A stretch of DNA of 64,000 nucleotides, taken from Deinococcus cellulosilyticus NBRC 106333 = KACC 11606. GTDB taxonomy: Bacteria > Deinococcota > Deinococci > Deinococcales > Deinococcaceae. The stretch's first letter is position 1. The number at the start of each line of letters is the position of its first letter. This document shows positions 9,033 through 18,186 of this stretch, piece after piece. The stretch spans positions 1 to 64,000 of the forward strand of contig NZ_BJXB01000024.1 in NCBI RefSeq assembly GCF_007990775.1. The letters are read 5' to 3'. A program made the translations under genes and the position numbers. The notes below the pieces were generated by a model that saw only the letters and a program-made list of their open reading frames with translations, was not told the origin of the DNA and searched no databases.

Positions 9033-9835
9033 TACCGACCACCTCCGAAGATGCGACGCAGGGTGGCGAGCAGCCCCTTGTCCTCCTCCAGGTTCATGAA
9101 CGGCACCTCTTCACCCATGATGCGGCGGGCGGTGTTCAGGAAAGCCTGTCCGGCTTTGGACTCACCGAGCACGGCAGGTTCACCGACGTTGGTGGACACC
9201 AGGATGTTTTCGTCTTCAGGGATGATGCCGATGGGTTTGGTTCCCAGGATCTCCAGCACATCTTCCACAGAGAGCATGTTCCCTTTGGCCACCATTTTGG
9301 GGCGCAGGCGGTTGATCACCAGTTTGATTTCCGGAACCTGCTGCGCTTCCAGCAGACCAATGATGCGGTCTGCGTCACGTACACTGGACACCTCGGGGTT
9401 CACAACCACCAGTGCGGCATCTGCAGGGGCGGCTGCAGTCTTGAAGCCCATTTCGATCCCTGCAGGAGAGTCAATCAGGATGCGGTCAAAGCCTTCTTCT
9501 TCCACCATCATCTTGATCAGTTCCTGCATTTTCTCGGGGCTGAGGGAGTCCTTGTCGCGGGTCTGCGCTGCAGGGAGCAGGAAGAGGTTTTCCACACGCT
9601 TGTCGCGGATGAGGGCCTGGCGGACCTTGCAGGCCCCTTCGAGCACATCCACGAGGTCAAAGACCACCCGGGATTCCAGACCCATCACCACGTCCAGGTT
9701 TCTGAGACCGACGTCCACGTCAATGATGGCGACCTTCTGCCCGAGTTTGGCGAGTCCTGTACCGATGTTGGCAGTGGTGGTGGTTTTGCCCACGCCACCC
9801 TTGCCGGAGGTCACCACAATTACTTTTCCGTTCAA
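9032..9835 (-). CDS. minD: Septum site-determining ATPase MinD
   Basis: MinD is a membrane-cycling deviant Walker ATPase that recruits MinC and oscillates with MinE. Near the start lies the deviant Walker A motif KGGVGKTT (about residues 12-19), with DVDVGLRNLD and IDSPAGIE as further family motifs. The C-terminal amphipathic membrane-targeting helix is seen in LLATLRRIFGG. 267 aa is typical. The start codon is TTG at 9835: GGAGG lies 9 nt before it and no suitable ATG is near. minC is not adjacent, so it must lie elsewhere. Confidence 0.94.
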   Translation of the reverse strand: MNGKVIVVTSGKGGVGKTTTTANIGTGLAKLGQKVAIIDVDVGLRNLDVVMGLESRVVFDLVDVLEGACKVRQALIRDKRVENLFLLPAAQTRDKDSLSPEKMQELIKMMVEEEGFDRILIDSPAGIEMGFKTAAAPADAALVVVNPEVSSVRDADRIIGLLEAQQVPEIKLVINRLRPKMVAKGNMLSVEDVLEILGTKPIGIIPEDENILVSTNVGEPAVLGESKAGQAFLNTARRIMGEEVPFMNLEEDKGLLATLRRIFGGGR

Positions 9836-9871
9836 GACTTTCTACCTCCAATGGTTCTCCAAGTATTCTAT

Positions 9872-9900
9872 AAAAAATAAAGAGGGGGTGCGTCCCCCTC
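9872..9900 (-). terminator. Terminator of ftsH
   Basis: A perfect 7-bp stem (GAGGGGG / CCCCCTC) with a 5-nt loop is followed on the minus strand by TTTATTTTTTA. It separates ftsH from minD, which therefore needs its own promoter; TAGAAT just after the hairpin is a candidate -10. Confidence 0.85.
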
Positions 9901-9929
9901 TTCAGATTTCTTCTTTAGACTCGTGTCTT

Positions 9930-11789
9930 TCAGATGCCGGTGAAGGCTTCTTTGGACTGCCCGTTGCGTTTGACCACTTCACGCACCGTGTCTCCAGTGA
10001 TCAGTTCGGTTTCCATCAGGAGGCGGGCCACTTCGTGCATGGCACCAGAGTACTCTTTCAGGACGCTTCTGGCGCGCTCGTAAGCGTTGTCCAGGATGCG
10101 TTTGACGTCTTCATCCACCAGGCGTGCCGTGTGCTCGGAGAAGTCCTTGCGGTGGGCAATGTCTTCCCCCAGGAACACCGGACCGGAGTCAGAGCCGAAC
10201 GCCATGTTGCGGAAGTTCTCGCCCATGCCCCATTCCAGCACCATGCGTTTGGCAACGCCCATGGCCTGTTTGAAGTCGTTGGAGGCCCCTGTGGAGATCT
10301 GACCGATGAAGAGCTCTTCGGCGGCACGTCCCCCGAGGGTGTAGACCAGCTGGTTTTCCAGTTTTTCCTGGCTGAGCATGGCACGTTCTTCAGGCAGGTA
10401 GAAGGCTGCACCGAGGGCACGGCCTCTGGGGATGATGGAGACTTTCTGCAGGCGGTCGGTGCCAGGAAGCACAGCAGCAGCCACAGCATGTCCGGCCTCG
10501 TGGTAGGCGATGGCGCGGCGTTCTTCTTCGGTGATGGTCAGGCTGGAGTTTTCCAGTCCCAGGGTGATCTTGTCGAGTGCCCGGTAGAAGTCGTGCATCT
10601 CGATGCGGGTCTTGTTGACACGACCGGCTTCCAGAGCGGCTTCGTTCACCAGGTTCTTGAGGTCTGCACCACTGAAGTAGGAGGTGGCGCGGGACAGTTC
10701 TTCCAGGCTCACATCTTCTGCAATGGGCTTGTTGCGCATGTGCACTTTGAGGATGGCTTCACGCTCTTTGAGGTTCGGCAGGTCGATGGTCACCTGACGG
10801 TCAAAACGTCCGGGACGCAAGAGTGCGGGGTCCAGAATGTCAGGACGGTTGGTGGCGGCCAGCACAATCACACTGGAGTTCTTGTCAAAGCCGTCCATCT
10901 CGGAGAGGATCTGGTTGAGGGTCTGTTCACGCTCGTCGTGACCCCCACCGATGCCTGCTCCACGCTTGCGCCCGATGGAGTCGATCTCGTCGATGAAGAT
11001 GATGGCAGGGGCACCCTTGCGGGCTTCATCGAACAGGGTGCGCACGCGGCTTGCACCGACCCCGACAAACATCTCCATGAACTCAGAGGCACTCACGGTG
11101 AAGAAGGGAACATCGGCTTCACCTGCAACAGCACGGGCCAGCAGGGTCTTACCGGTTCCGGGAGGGCCCACCAGCAGCACCCCTTTGGGGATTTCTGCAC
11201 CGATCTGGTGGTACTTGGTGGGGTTCTTCAGGAAGTCCACGACCTCCACCAGTTCACGTTTGGCCTCTTCGTGTCCGGCCACATCACTGAACTTGGTGGG
11301 AACTTTGTTTTCTTTGCCGTACCGTTTGGCACGGGACTGTCCGAATTGGAAGACTTGGCTCTGTCCGCCCTGTGCGCGCATGAACACAAAGTAGAAGAGG
11401 GCCACCAGCAGAAGCACTGGACCGAAGGAGATCAGCAGGCCCCACCACTGGTTGGGCAGCTGTTTGTGGACTTGAACTCCGGCTTCTTTCAGTTCGGGAA
11501 TGAGGGTGGTGTCGGGCAGAGCGGCATCAGACACCAGATTGACCCTGAAGGTCTGCACAGACCGGTCCTGACCGCCAAGGGTCTGGACGTTTTCAGGTGC
11601 ACGCAATTTCACAACGGCCGTGGAGGCGCTGCCATCGATTTGAACAGATTCCACTTTTTGGTCTTTGACGAGTTGCGTGAATGTGGTGTAACTGACTTCC
11701 GAAGTCCGTGAGACTCCATTCTGTCCGGTGATGACCGCGAGCGCGATCAGGACGATCAAAACCAGAAACCAGGGCTGTATGCGTATCAA
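9930..11789 (-). CDS. ftsH: ATP-dependent zinc metalloprotease FtsH
   Basis: A membrane-anchored AAA+ protease that extracts and degrades damaged membrane proteins and short-lived regulators. From the N-terminus: a membrane helix (residues 8-25), a periplasmic domain, a second membrane helix (about 115-140, LLISFGPVLLLVALFYFVFM), Walker A GPPGTGKT (208-215), Walker B IIFIDEID, the SRH region, and the zinc site HEAGH (430-434). 619 aa is usual. The start is TTG 11789, with GGAGG 8 nt upstream; no ATG fits. A consensus HspR operator (HAIR) lies 18 nt before the start, so the gene is predicted to be repressed by HspR and induced by heat. Confidence 0.96.
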   Translation of the reverse strand: MIRIQPWFLVLIVLIALAVITGQNGVSRTSEVSYTTFTQLVKDQKVESVQIDGSASTAVVKLRAPENVQTLGGQDRSVQTFRVNLVSDAALPDTTLIPELKEAGVQVHKQLPNQWWGLLISFGPVLLLVALFYFVFMRAQGGQSQVFQFGQSRAKRYGKENKVPTKFSDVAGHEEAKRELVEVVDFLKNPTKYHQIGAEIPKGVLLVGPPGTGKTLLARAVAGEADVPFFTVSASEFMEMFVGVGASRVRTLFDEARKGAPAIIFIDEIDSIGRKRGAGIGGGHDEREQTLNQILSEMDGFDKNSSVIVLAATNRPDILDPALLRPGRFDRQVTIDLPNLKEREAILKVHMRNKPIAEDVSLEELSRATSYFSGADLKNLVNEAALEAGRVNKTRIEMHDFYRALDKITLGLENSSLTITEEERRAIAYHEAGHAVAAAVLPGTDRLQKVSIIPRGRALGAAFYLPEERAMLSQEKLENQLVYTLGGRAAEELFIGQISTGASNDFKQAMGVAKRMVLEWGMGENFRNMAFGSDSGPVFLGEDIAHRKDFSEHTARLVDEDVKRILDNAYERARSVLKEYSGAMHEVARLLMETELITGDTVREVVKRNGQSKEAFTGI

Positions 11790-11806
11790 GACTGAACCTC
11801 CAACAA

Positions 11807-11827
11807 CTTGAGTGTACCAGACTCAAG
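11807..11827 (-). promoter_or_regulatory. HAIR operator (HspR binding site) before ftsH
   Basis: CTTGAGT-N7-ACTCAAG is present without a single mismatch to the HAIR consensus known from HspR-controlled dnaK and clpB genes in actinobacteria and Deinococcus. It is 18 nt upstream of the ftsH TTG start and so overlaps or follows the promoter, where bound HspR would block transcription. A tandem HspR gene lies about 20 kb away in the same window. Confidence 0.9.
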
Positions 11828-11878
11828 TGAGAGATGATTATTAGAAAACACCCAAAGGGAGCGGGGAAAGAGCAGTCC

Positions 11879-12095
11879 GCCATCAGCAGTCAGCGGTCAG
11901 CGGTACAATTGCCGGGGCATGGTGAGGTTCCCAATGCTGAGAAGTGAATGTTTGCAGCGGCAACATGAGTTGCTGCTGAGAGCAGAAAGTGGAAACAGAA
12001 AAGCACCAGGAACCCTGAGGGTTTTCTTTGCTTCTTTGTGTAACTTCAATTCCAGGTTCATGCCTGATGGCTGAAGGCTGACCGCTGATGGCTGA
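11879..12095. repeat. Inverted-repeat-bounded unit with GCTGATGGCTGA motifs (copy 1)
   Basis: The left end (GCCATCAGCAGTCAGCGGTC, 11879 on) and the right end (reverse complement GCCATCAGCGGTCAGCCTTC, ending near 12093) match at all but a few positions. The roughly 215-nt unit fills almost the whole 336-nt gap between ftsH and the TPR gene and has no ORF of its own. A second unit with the same kind of ends lies at 53721-53880. It resembles a small non-autonomous element; the interior shows no clear similarity between copies. Confidence 0.55.
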
Positions 12096-12125
12096 TATAA
12101 GATAAACTATCCCAACTGAGGGAGC

Positions 12126-13532
12126 GTGACGAGGTTGCAAGGCTTGCAAGACACCATTCAAAACATCCAGCAGATCATGCAGGAAGACCGGTTTGATCTG
12201 GCCTTCCAGACGCTGGATCAGATTTACCCCACCAAAAATGAGCAGGAGCGGGCCCAGCTTGCGCTCTTTGCTGCTGAATTGTATGCCCTGCACGGACCAG
12301 AATTGACCGATGAAGGTCTGGGTGCCCTGGTCTCGGCAGCTGAACTGGATGAAAGCATCGCCGAGACCCCCAGGTTTCAGGTGCTTCGCGGATTTTTCCT
12401 CAGTTATGGGGAAGAAACAGAAGATGCCCGTGAGGATGCACATGCTGGAATGAAAGGAGATGAGGTCAGCCGGTTTTTCGCGGCCTGCACCCTGATGAAT
12501 CTGGGCGAAGATGCGGAGGCGAGAAGCATTCTGGAGAAGCTGTCCGACAATGGAATGCCCCTCCACCTCCAGTGGCGTTATCACGCCTGGTACGGTAAAC
12601 TGCTGGATCAGTCCGGAGAGTTTGGGCCAGCCAGCGAACAGTACCGTGCTGCACTCCGCATTGTGAAGGTGCCCTGGCACCAGTTTGTGCTGAGTCTGGA
12701 CCTCTCCAATATTCTGCTCTCGCTGAATGAGCTTCAGGATGCACAGAAACTGCTGGATTATATGGCCTCCCATCTGGATCAGGTGACCCCTGAGCAGAAG
12801 CTGCAGTATGCTTACACCATTGCGCAGGTGCACCTGAATCAGGGGCATTATCCAGAGTCCCTGAAATGGATTGAAGATGCAGATGCTCTGGAACGTGAAC
12901 TGGGTGACCCCAGTTATGGAGTGGCCCTGGTGTATGGTCAGGCCCTGATGGGACTTGGGCGTCCCACGGAGGCCCTGGCGCACTTCAAGGATGCCCTGAA
13001 CCTCACAGAAACAGAAACCTCCTACTGCCTGCATGAGATTGGCATCGCTTATCTGGACAGTGATCAGCCTCTGGAAGCCATGGAGCACCTGCAGCGGGTT
13101 CTGCGAGACCAGGATTACGCCTATCTCCCGGAAGCCCAGGCCGATCTGGCAGATGCCGAATACCGTCTGGGCCGCCTGACCGAGGCAGAGAACCTGGCGC
13201 AGGAGGCATTGGAGCAGGGAGCAGTGGTGCCTGCCAGTCTGGTGCTGGGCAACATTGCCATGGATTACTACCATCTGGACGATGCCCTGGGGCACTACCA
13301 GCGTGTCGCAGACACCGCAGCCGAAGGTGGGCGAGAGTGGCTGGTGTCCCAGCAGATGCTGGCAGACATTCTGGTTCAGCAGGGTTTTGCCCAGCCCGAT
13401 CACATTCTGAACCATGCCGAACAGGCCCTCCGGTTCACAGATCCCAGCGATGACTGGTACCTGACCCTGCAGGGGTATGTTTCGCGCGCAAGGGATGTCT
13501 TGCAACAATCAGACCAGCGAACCCTGAATTGA
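12126..13532 (+). CDS. Tetratricopeptide repeat protein
   Basis: A 468-aa cytoplasmic protein without signal peptide or membrane segments, built mostly of degenerate TPR helices: for example FGPASEQYRAALRI, GHYPESLKWIEDADAL, GRPTEALAHFKDALNL, QPLEAMEHLQRVLRD and YHLDDALGHYQRVAD, each with the small-residue/aromatic spacing of TPRs. The start GTG at 12126 follows GAGGG; the preceding context has no ATG in frame. Proteins like this serve as protein-protein interaction scaffolds. It stands alone between a repeat unit and a terminator, so no partner is suggested. Family assignment is good; function is unknown. Confidence 0.8.
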   Translation: MTRLQGLQDTIQNIQQIMQEDRFDLAFQTLDQIYPTKNEQERAQLALFAAELYALHGPELTDEGLGALVSAAELDESIAETPRFQVLRGFFLSYGEETEDAREDAHAGMKGDEVSRFFAACTLMNLGEDAEARSILEKLSDNGMPLHLQWRYHAWYGKLLDQSGEFGPASEQYRAALRIVKVPWHQFVLSLDLSNILLSLNELQDAQKLLDYMASHLDQVTPEQKLQYAYTIAQVHLNQGHYPESLKWIEDADALERELGDPSYGVALVYGQALMGLGRPTEALAHFKDALNLTETETSYCLHEIGIAYLDSDQPLEAMEHLQRVLRDQDYAYLPEAQADLADAEYRLGRLTEAENLAQEALEQGAVVPASLVLGNIAMDYYHLDDALGHYQRVADTAAEGGREWLVSQQMLADILVQQGFAQPDHILNHAEQALRFTDPSDDWYLTLQGYVSRARDVLQQSDQRTLN

Positions 13533-13550
13533 TTTGCATCAGGGCCTCGG

Positions 13551-13577
13551 AAAAGTGCCGTTTCAGGCACTTTTTTT
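13551..13577 (+). terminator. Terminator of the TPR gene
   Basis: A perfect stem (AAAGTGCC / GGCACTTT) with a GTTTCA loop and a following T run begins about 20 nt after the stop. Confidence 0.9.
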
Positions 13578-14011
13578 GGTGGTTTGGCTGGGATCTGGAA
13601 ACCCTCTTTACGTTGTGATTGTTCGTTGTTTTTGATGAAAAACCTCTATGCCGTCTGTCGTTGCAGGATGAGGTTTTGTGGCAAAGTTCCCAAAAATGAC
13701 CCTCTTTAAAGAAAACTAAGTATTGCAACAAAAATGCTTTGTTGAACCGAGTTGGTTTTGCTGAGATAGAATCAGTTTGAAGAATGTTGTTTGAAACGAA
13801 GTATTTTCTGAGACCTCACATGGATGAAAGAGTAACAGTAGATCACGGGACTTTTGCGAAAGAGCACTGGAATAGTTCCCGGATAATCCATTGAAATGTA
13901 TATACAATATCATGTTCTGTCACCTGGAATTGCTTCCAGTTTGTGCTGTGATCCGCTATCATCAATGCAACGCAAAAAAAACAGTTACACATCCGAAAGG
14001 AGCATTGCCCC
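13578..14011. other. Intergenic region before the alpha-amylase
   Basis: A 434-nt AT-rich stretch without a credible gene. It holds a perfect inverted repeat AAAACCTC (13639-13646) / GAGGTTTT (13670-13677) separated by 23 nt, and TTGAAC with TAGAAT 19 nt further on near 13745-13775 as a weak promoter candidate. A long leader seems likely, since the clear ribosome site AAAGGAG appears only just before 14012. I could not match it to a known riboswitch. Confidence 0.35.
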
Positions 14012-15967
14012 ATGCTGAAACGTCATGGATTACTGGCCCTGTTGACACTGTCTCTTGCTGCCTGCAGCCAGCAGGTCCCTCAAGACTCTCAAGCTGAACA
14101 GAGCATCAAGCCACAGACCATCAGTGGTACAGCCATTGATGACTGGCGCAAACAGGTCATTTACCTGCTGTTTACAGACCGTTTCCACAACGGCAACACC
14201 GCGAACGACAATGCAGGAGCCGCGAACTGCTTCGATCCCGCTCAGGCCAGAAAATTCCATGGGGGAGATCTCGTAGGTCTGCAAAGCAAGCTCTCTTACA
14301 TCAAAGACCTTGGTGCAACAGCCATCTGGACCACGCCTGTTTACGAGCAGGTTGGTCAGCAGAGCGACGGTTCCTGTGGCTATCACGGCTACTGGCCCAA
14401 ATACAGCTATCCCGGCAACATCAACATTGAACCCAAACTGGGGACCAGCACCGATCTGACCAACCTCATCAACACCATGCACAACACCACCTACAACATG
14501 AAATACATCATGGACATGGTGGTCAACCACGCAGGTGTGGGTGCGCCCATTGTCAGCCAGCAACCCAGCTGGATTCACCCACCCAAACCCCAGTGCGCCA
14601 ATCTGGGTGATCCAGACATCTACTGTGACCTGTACGCCCTGCCAGATTTTGCCCAGGAGAACACTGCTGCTGCCACCTACCTCACCAACCTGTCCAAGCA
14701 GTGGGTCACCACCTACAACGTGGATTCCATCCGCATGGACACCGCCCGTCACGTTCCCAACAGCTACTGGTCTGGCAGCTGGGTTCCGGGCATCAATGCT
14801 GCGAAATCCAATGTGTTCACCTTTGCAGAAGCCTTCTATGACCAGAACCCCAGTGACCTCACGCAATTCATGGATGCTGGCTTTGATTCTGTCATCAACT
14901 TCCCGCTCCGCAAAGCCTTCGTGGATTCCATTGCCAAGGCGGGCAGCCTGGACATCCTGGCCACCAAGATCAACAGCTATTACACCACCTGGGGCATGAA
15001 CCGTTCCCTGTTGACCATCAACCTGCTGGACAACCACGACGTGCAGCGCTTCATCAACGAACCTGGCTTCGGGGTGGCAGAAAGCGACATTCGCAAACGG
15101 TACCAGCTGGCCCTGGGTTCTCTCTTCACCGTCCCGGGCATTCCCCAGATTTACTACGGAAACGAAATCGGCATGTACGGTGGCTCTGACCCCGACAACC
15201 GCCGTGACATGCCCTCCTGGGCCTGGACCGACAGTGGACGCGCCACAGGTGGATCAGGCTTCCTGGCGGGTGGCGGCACCCCCAAGAACACCTACGACTA
15301 CCTGAAGAAACTGGTCAACATCCGCACCAACAACGAGGCCCTCTGGAAAGGCTACTACACTGAACTCTGGCGTCCCAACGGGGGTCAGAATGTCATGGCC
15401 TACTACCGGGGCAGTGGCACCAACCGCATCATCGTGGTGCTGAACACCTCCAACACCACCGCCAACATCAATGTGCCCATCCAGACCAGTGGCATCAGTG
15501 CCACAGACAAGTCTGCCCTCACCAACGGCACGGTGTTCACCGACCAGCTGGGGTATGGAGCACCTGCCACCGCCACCATCAGCAACGGTACCCTGCCCGT
15601 GAGCATTCCTGCACAGAGCATGGCCATCTACAAGGCTGGAGGCACACCTCCTCCCGGAACCCAGGTGACCTTCCAGGTCAGTGCCAGCACCTGGCTGGGA
15701 CAGAACCTGTTCCTGGTGGGCAACACCAGCCAGCTTGGAGCCTGGAACACTGCCAGCGCCCTGCAGATGACGGCCAGCAACTGCTCCGGCTCGGTTTGCA
15801 CCTGGAAAGTCACCACCAACCTGCCAGCAGGAGCGATCCAGTTCAAGTTCATCAAGAAACCCGGTGACAACAACGCTGCAGTCACCTGGGAAGGCGGAAG
15901 CAACCGTTCCTACACTGTGCCCTCCACTGGACCTGTGACCTACAACGGTGGCAGCTGGCAACCCTGA
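14012..15967 (+). CDS. Lipoprotein alpha-amylase (GH13) with C-terminal CBM20
   Basis: An exported GH13 amylase that cuts alpha-1,4 bonds in starch or glycogen. The N-terminus is a lipoprotein signal (LLALLTLSLAAC, lipidated Cys at about residue 18), so it should be membrane anchored outside the cytoplasm. GH13 motifs are complete: DMVVNHAG (region I), nucleophile D243 in SIRMDTARH, acid/base E273 in FAEAF, and D343 in LLDNHDVQRF. The last ~100 residues are a CBM20 starch-binding domain, recognised by VTFQVSASTWLGQNLFLVG and LGAWNTASAL. The ribosome site AAAGGAG precedes ATG 14012. The architecture is also that of CGTase-like and maltogenic amylases, so product specificity is open. Confidence 0.93.
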   Translation: MLKRHGLLALLTLSLAACSQQVPQDSQAEQSIKPQTISGTAIDDWRKQVIYLLFTDRFHNGNTANDNAGAANCFDPAQARKFHGGDLVGLQSKLSYIKDLGATAIWTTPVYEQVGQQSDGSCGYHGYWPKYSYPGNINIEPKLGTSTDLTNLINTMHNTTYNMKYIMDMVVNHAGVGAPIVSQQPSWIHPPKPQCANLGDPDIYCDLYALPDFAQENTAAATYLTNLSKQWVTTYNVDSIRMDTARHVPNSYWSGSWVPGINAAKSNVFTFAEAFYDQNPSDLTQFMDAGFDSVINFPLRKAFVDSIAKAGSLDILATKINSYYTTWGMNRSLLTINLLDNHDVQRFINEPGFGVAESDIRKRYQLALGSLFTVPGIPQIYYGNEIGMYGGSDPDNRRDMPSWAWTDSGRATGGSGFLAGGGTPKNTYDYLKKLVNIRTNNEALWKGYYTELWRPNGGQNVMAYYRGSGTNRIIVVLNTSNTTANINVPIQTSGISATDKSALTNGTVFTDQLGYGAPATATISNGTLPVSIPAQSMAIYKAGGTPPPGTQVTFQVSASTWLGQNLFLVGNTSQLGAWNTASALQMTASNCSGSVCTWKVTTNLPAGAIQFKFIKKPGDNNAAVTWEGGSNRSYTVPSTGPVTYNGGSWQP

Positions 15968-16051
15968 ACCTCGAACGTCCTCACCACCTTTCCTCTACCC
16001 ATCTCTTCTTGATGCCCTTCGATTTGATCTGCGTTGCGCACCTTCAAAGCA

Positions 16052-16082
16052 AGAACCCCGAGCAATCGGGGTTCTCTTTGTT
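16052..16082 (+). terminator. Terminator of the amylase gene
   Basis: A perfect 10-bp stem (AGAACCCCGA / TCGGGGTTCT) with a 4-nt loop followed by CTTTGTTT, about 85 nt after the amylase stop. Confidence 0.85.
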
Positions 16083-16111
16083 TCGGATGAAGTTTTGTGG
16101 AGTTTAGGAGA

Positions 16112-16561
16112 TCAGGATTGGTTTTTGCGCACGTACCACTCCAGCGTGCCTGCAGCGGCCACGATGCCGTCTTCTCCGGTCACTTCCACATGCACATCCA
16201 CCCGGGTTTTGCCTGCAGCTTCCAGTTCAGCCAGCAGATGCCGCATGGTGTCCTGTTCAATGTGGGCTCTGGCGGTGCCTTTGCCTTTCAAGGCAGCAAC
16301 ATACTGAAAGTTCACACTGGTGATCAGGGGCGTGTAGGCCCGCAGTCCACCGGGCAGGGAACCGGCAATGGCAACCCCACAGGCAGACTCGGCCAGACCG
16401 AATTGTACGGCTGCATGCAGGGTGCCAATGTGGTTGAGGAGGTCCTGGCGGGGTTCCAGGGTGCATGTGGCCTCTCCGGGTTTGAGGTCTGTGACCTGCA
16501 CGTTCATCCAGCCGTTGAATGGGACAGTCGCCAGCATCTGGGTCAGCATTTCAGTTTGCAT
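16112..16561 (-). CDS. Hotdog-fold thioesterase family protein (DUF4442/PaaI-like)
   Basis: A 149-aa hotdog-fold protein. The region NHIGTLHAAVQFGLAESACG has the central helix pattern of PaaI/DUF4442 acyl-CoA thioesterases, and the following strands (VNFQYVAALKGKGTARAHIE, then TRVDVHVEVTGEDG) fit. ATG 16561 is preferred to ATG 16573 because the latter overlaps a -10 box TATCAT (minus strand 16577-16572) that is 17 nt from TTGAAC. The transcript would then begin only a few nt before ATG 16561, that is, nearly leaderless. Substrate unknown; it is divergent from the GMC oxidoreductase. Confidence 0.8.
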   Translation of the reverse strand: MQTEMLTQMLATVPFNGWMNVQVTDLKPGEATCTLEPRQDLLNHIGTLHAAVQFGLAESACGVAIAGSLPGGLRAYTPLITSVNFQYVAALKGKGTARAHIEQDTMRHLLAELEAAGKTRVDVHVEVTGEDGIVAAAGTLEWYVRKNQS

Positions 16562-16571
16562 AGGTACCCGC

Positions 16572-16600
16572 ATGATAGCAGACTTTTATACTCGGTTCAA
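16572..16600 (-). promoter_or_regulatory. Promoter of the hotdog gene
   Basis: TTGAAC (16600-16595), a 17-nt spacer and TATCAT (16577-16572) on the minus strand, ending 10 nt before the chosen start codon. Confidence 0.65.
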
Positions 16601-16641
16601 AATATCTTTCCCATGACCGTCTGCTAATCTGAATGCACACC

Positions 16642-18186
16642 ATGACCCATGACTTCATCGTGATCGGAGCAGGCAGCGCTGGATGCGTGATCACCCGCAG
16701 GCTGCTGGATGCCGGAGCCCGCGTGCTTTTGCTGGAAGCGGGTGGCCCTGACCTCGACCCACGCATCAAAATTCCTGCTGCTTTCAGCCAGCTCTTCAGA
16801 ACCCCTTACGACTGGGAACTTTACACCCAGCCCCAGCGCCACCTGCTGGGACGGACCCTTTACTGGCCCCGTGGGAAAACCCTTGGAGGTTCAGGGGCCA
16901 TCAATGCCATGATTGTCATTCGGGGCCATCTGGAGGATTACCAGAGCTGGGGCACAGACTGGTCCTGGGATCAGGTGCTGCCGTATTTTCAGCGCATTGA
17001 ACACCATTTTCTGAAAAATGAACACCACGGTCAGGACGGCCCGATGGAGGTTCAGGAGCGCAACTTCACCCATCCCATCACCCAGGCCTTTTTGAGGGCA
17101 GCTGTGCAGATGGGGCATCCGGTGTGTCGGGACTTCAACACCGGAAAGCCGTATGGTTTTGGCCTCTACCATGTGAACCACCGCAAAGGGGAGCGTCACT
17201 CTCCTTTTCATGCTTATCTGAAAGGACACAAAGGGTACACCCTGAAAACCCGTGCCCAGGTCCTGCGCATCTTGCTTCACAACAAGGCGGCCAGAGGGGT
17301 GGTGTACCGGCATCAGGGAAAGGTCCTGAACGCTTTTGCCTCACAGGGGGTCATCCTGACTGCAGGAGCCATTCATTCCCCTCACCTGCTCATGCACTCC
17401 GGCATTGGTGATCCTGCTGTACTCAGGCATGCAGGCATTGACCTTGAGCATGCCCTGCCAGGGGTGGGCCAGAACCTGCAGGACCATCCAGCAGTGCCCC
17501 TGATCTATCAATCCAGAACAGACGACACCCTGGAAACCGCTTTGCAGCCCCAGCACATTCTCAATTACACCCTCAAAAAACAGGGACCCCTGAGCAGCAA
17601 CGTCGCCGAAGCCGGGGGATTCATCCGCAGCAAGTCGGATCTGAGCGCACCAGACCTGCAGTTTCACATGGCTCCGGTGTATTACCGGGACCACGGCCTC
17701 ACCGCACCTCCCATGCCTGCATTCTCACTGGGGCCGACCCTGCTCACTCCCAGAAGCACCGGACGCCTGTGGGTGCAGGATGCAAACCCCCTGAAAGCCC
17801 CGCTGATTGATCCGCATTATCTGCATGATCCTGAAGACCTCTATACCCTGATTCGGGGTCTGGAAATGGCCCACGACCTGATTCATCAGCCTGCTCTGAA
17901 ACCTTACCGGGGCAAGGAACTGCTGCCGGGTCACAAGGACCTGCAGTTCCATGTGCAAAGCAACCTGCAAACCCTCTACCACCCTGCAGGAACCTGTCAG
18001 ATGGGAGAACACCCGCAAGCCGTTGTGGATTCCAGACTGCGGGTGCACGGATTGAAAAAGCTCTATGTTGCGGATGCCTCGGTGATGCCCGCTTTGCCTC
18101 GTGGCAACACCCAGTTTCCCACCATGATGATCGCAGAGCGGGCGGCAGAATGGATTCTGCAGGATCAGACCCAGGCAACCACCTGA
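16642..18186 (+). CDS. GMC-family FAD-dependent oxidoreductase (choline dehydrogenase-like)
   Basis: A 514-aa flavoprotein of the glucose-methanol-choline family, which oxidises alcohols. The N-terminal FAD-binding motif IGAGSAGCVI is followed by LLLEAGG; GMC signature stretches GKTLGGSGAINAM and TAGAIHSPHLLMHSGIG are present, and the C-terminus has YHPAGTCQMG with the catalytic His and NTQFPTMMIAE. ATG 16642 starts directly before the FAD motif; ATG 16633, three codons upstream, is an alternative and lies only 2 nt after a TAATCT box. The alcohol substrate cannot be told from the sequence. Its 3' end overlaps the convergent diguanylate cyclase by 22 nt. Confidence 0.9.
   Translation: MTHDFIVIGAGSAGCVITRRLLDAGARVLLLEAGGPDLDPRIKIPAAFSQLFRTPYDWELYTQPQRHLLGRTLYWPRGKTLGGSGAINAMIVIRGHLEDYQSWGTDWSWDQVLPYFQRIEHHFLKNEHHGQDGPMEVQERNFTHPITQAFLRAAVQMGHPVCRDFNTGKPYGFGLYHVNHRKGERHSPFHAYLKGHKGYTLKTRAQVLRILLHNKAARGVVYRHQGKVLNAFASQGVILTAGAIHSPHLLMHSGIGDPAVLRHAGIDLEHALPGVGQNLQDHPAVPLIYQSRTDDTLETALQPQHILNYTLKKQGPLSSNVAEAGGFIRSKSDLSAPDLQFHMAPVYYRDHGLTAPPMPAFSLGPTLLTPRSTGRLWVQDANPLKAPLIDPHYLHDPEDLYTLIRGLEMAHDLIHQPALKPYRGKELLPGHKDLQFHVQSNLQTLYHPAGTCQMGEHPQAVVDSRLRVHGLKKLYVADASVMPALPRGNTQFPTMMIAERAAEWILQDQTQATT

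Noticed and set aside
9051..11711. A very long open frame on the plus strand opposite minD and ftsH
   Set aside because: It is an antisense reading of minD and ftsH, produced by the high G+C third codon positions; its translation has no domain pattern.
11883..13508. Long minus-strand frame opposite the TPR gene
   Set aside because: The TPR frame on the plus strand has start, ribosome site and terminator; the antisense frame has none.
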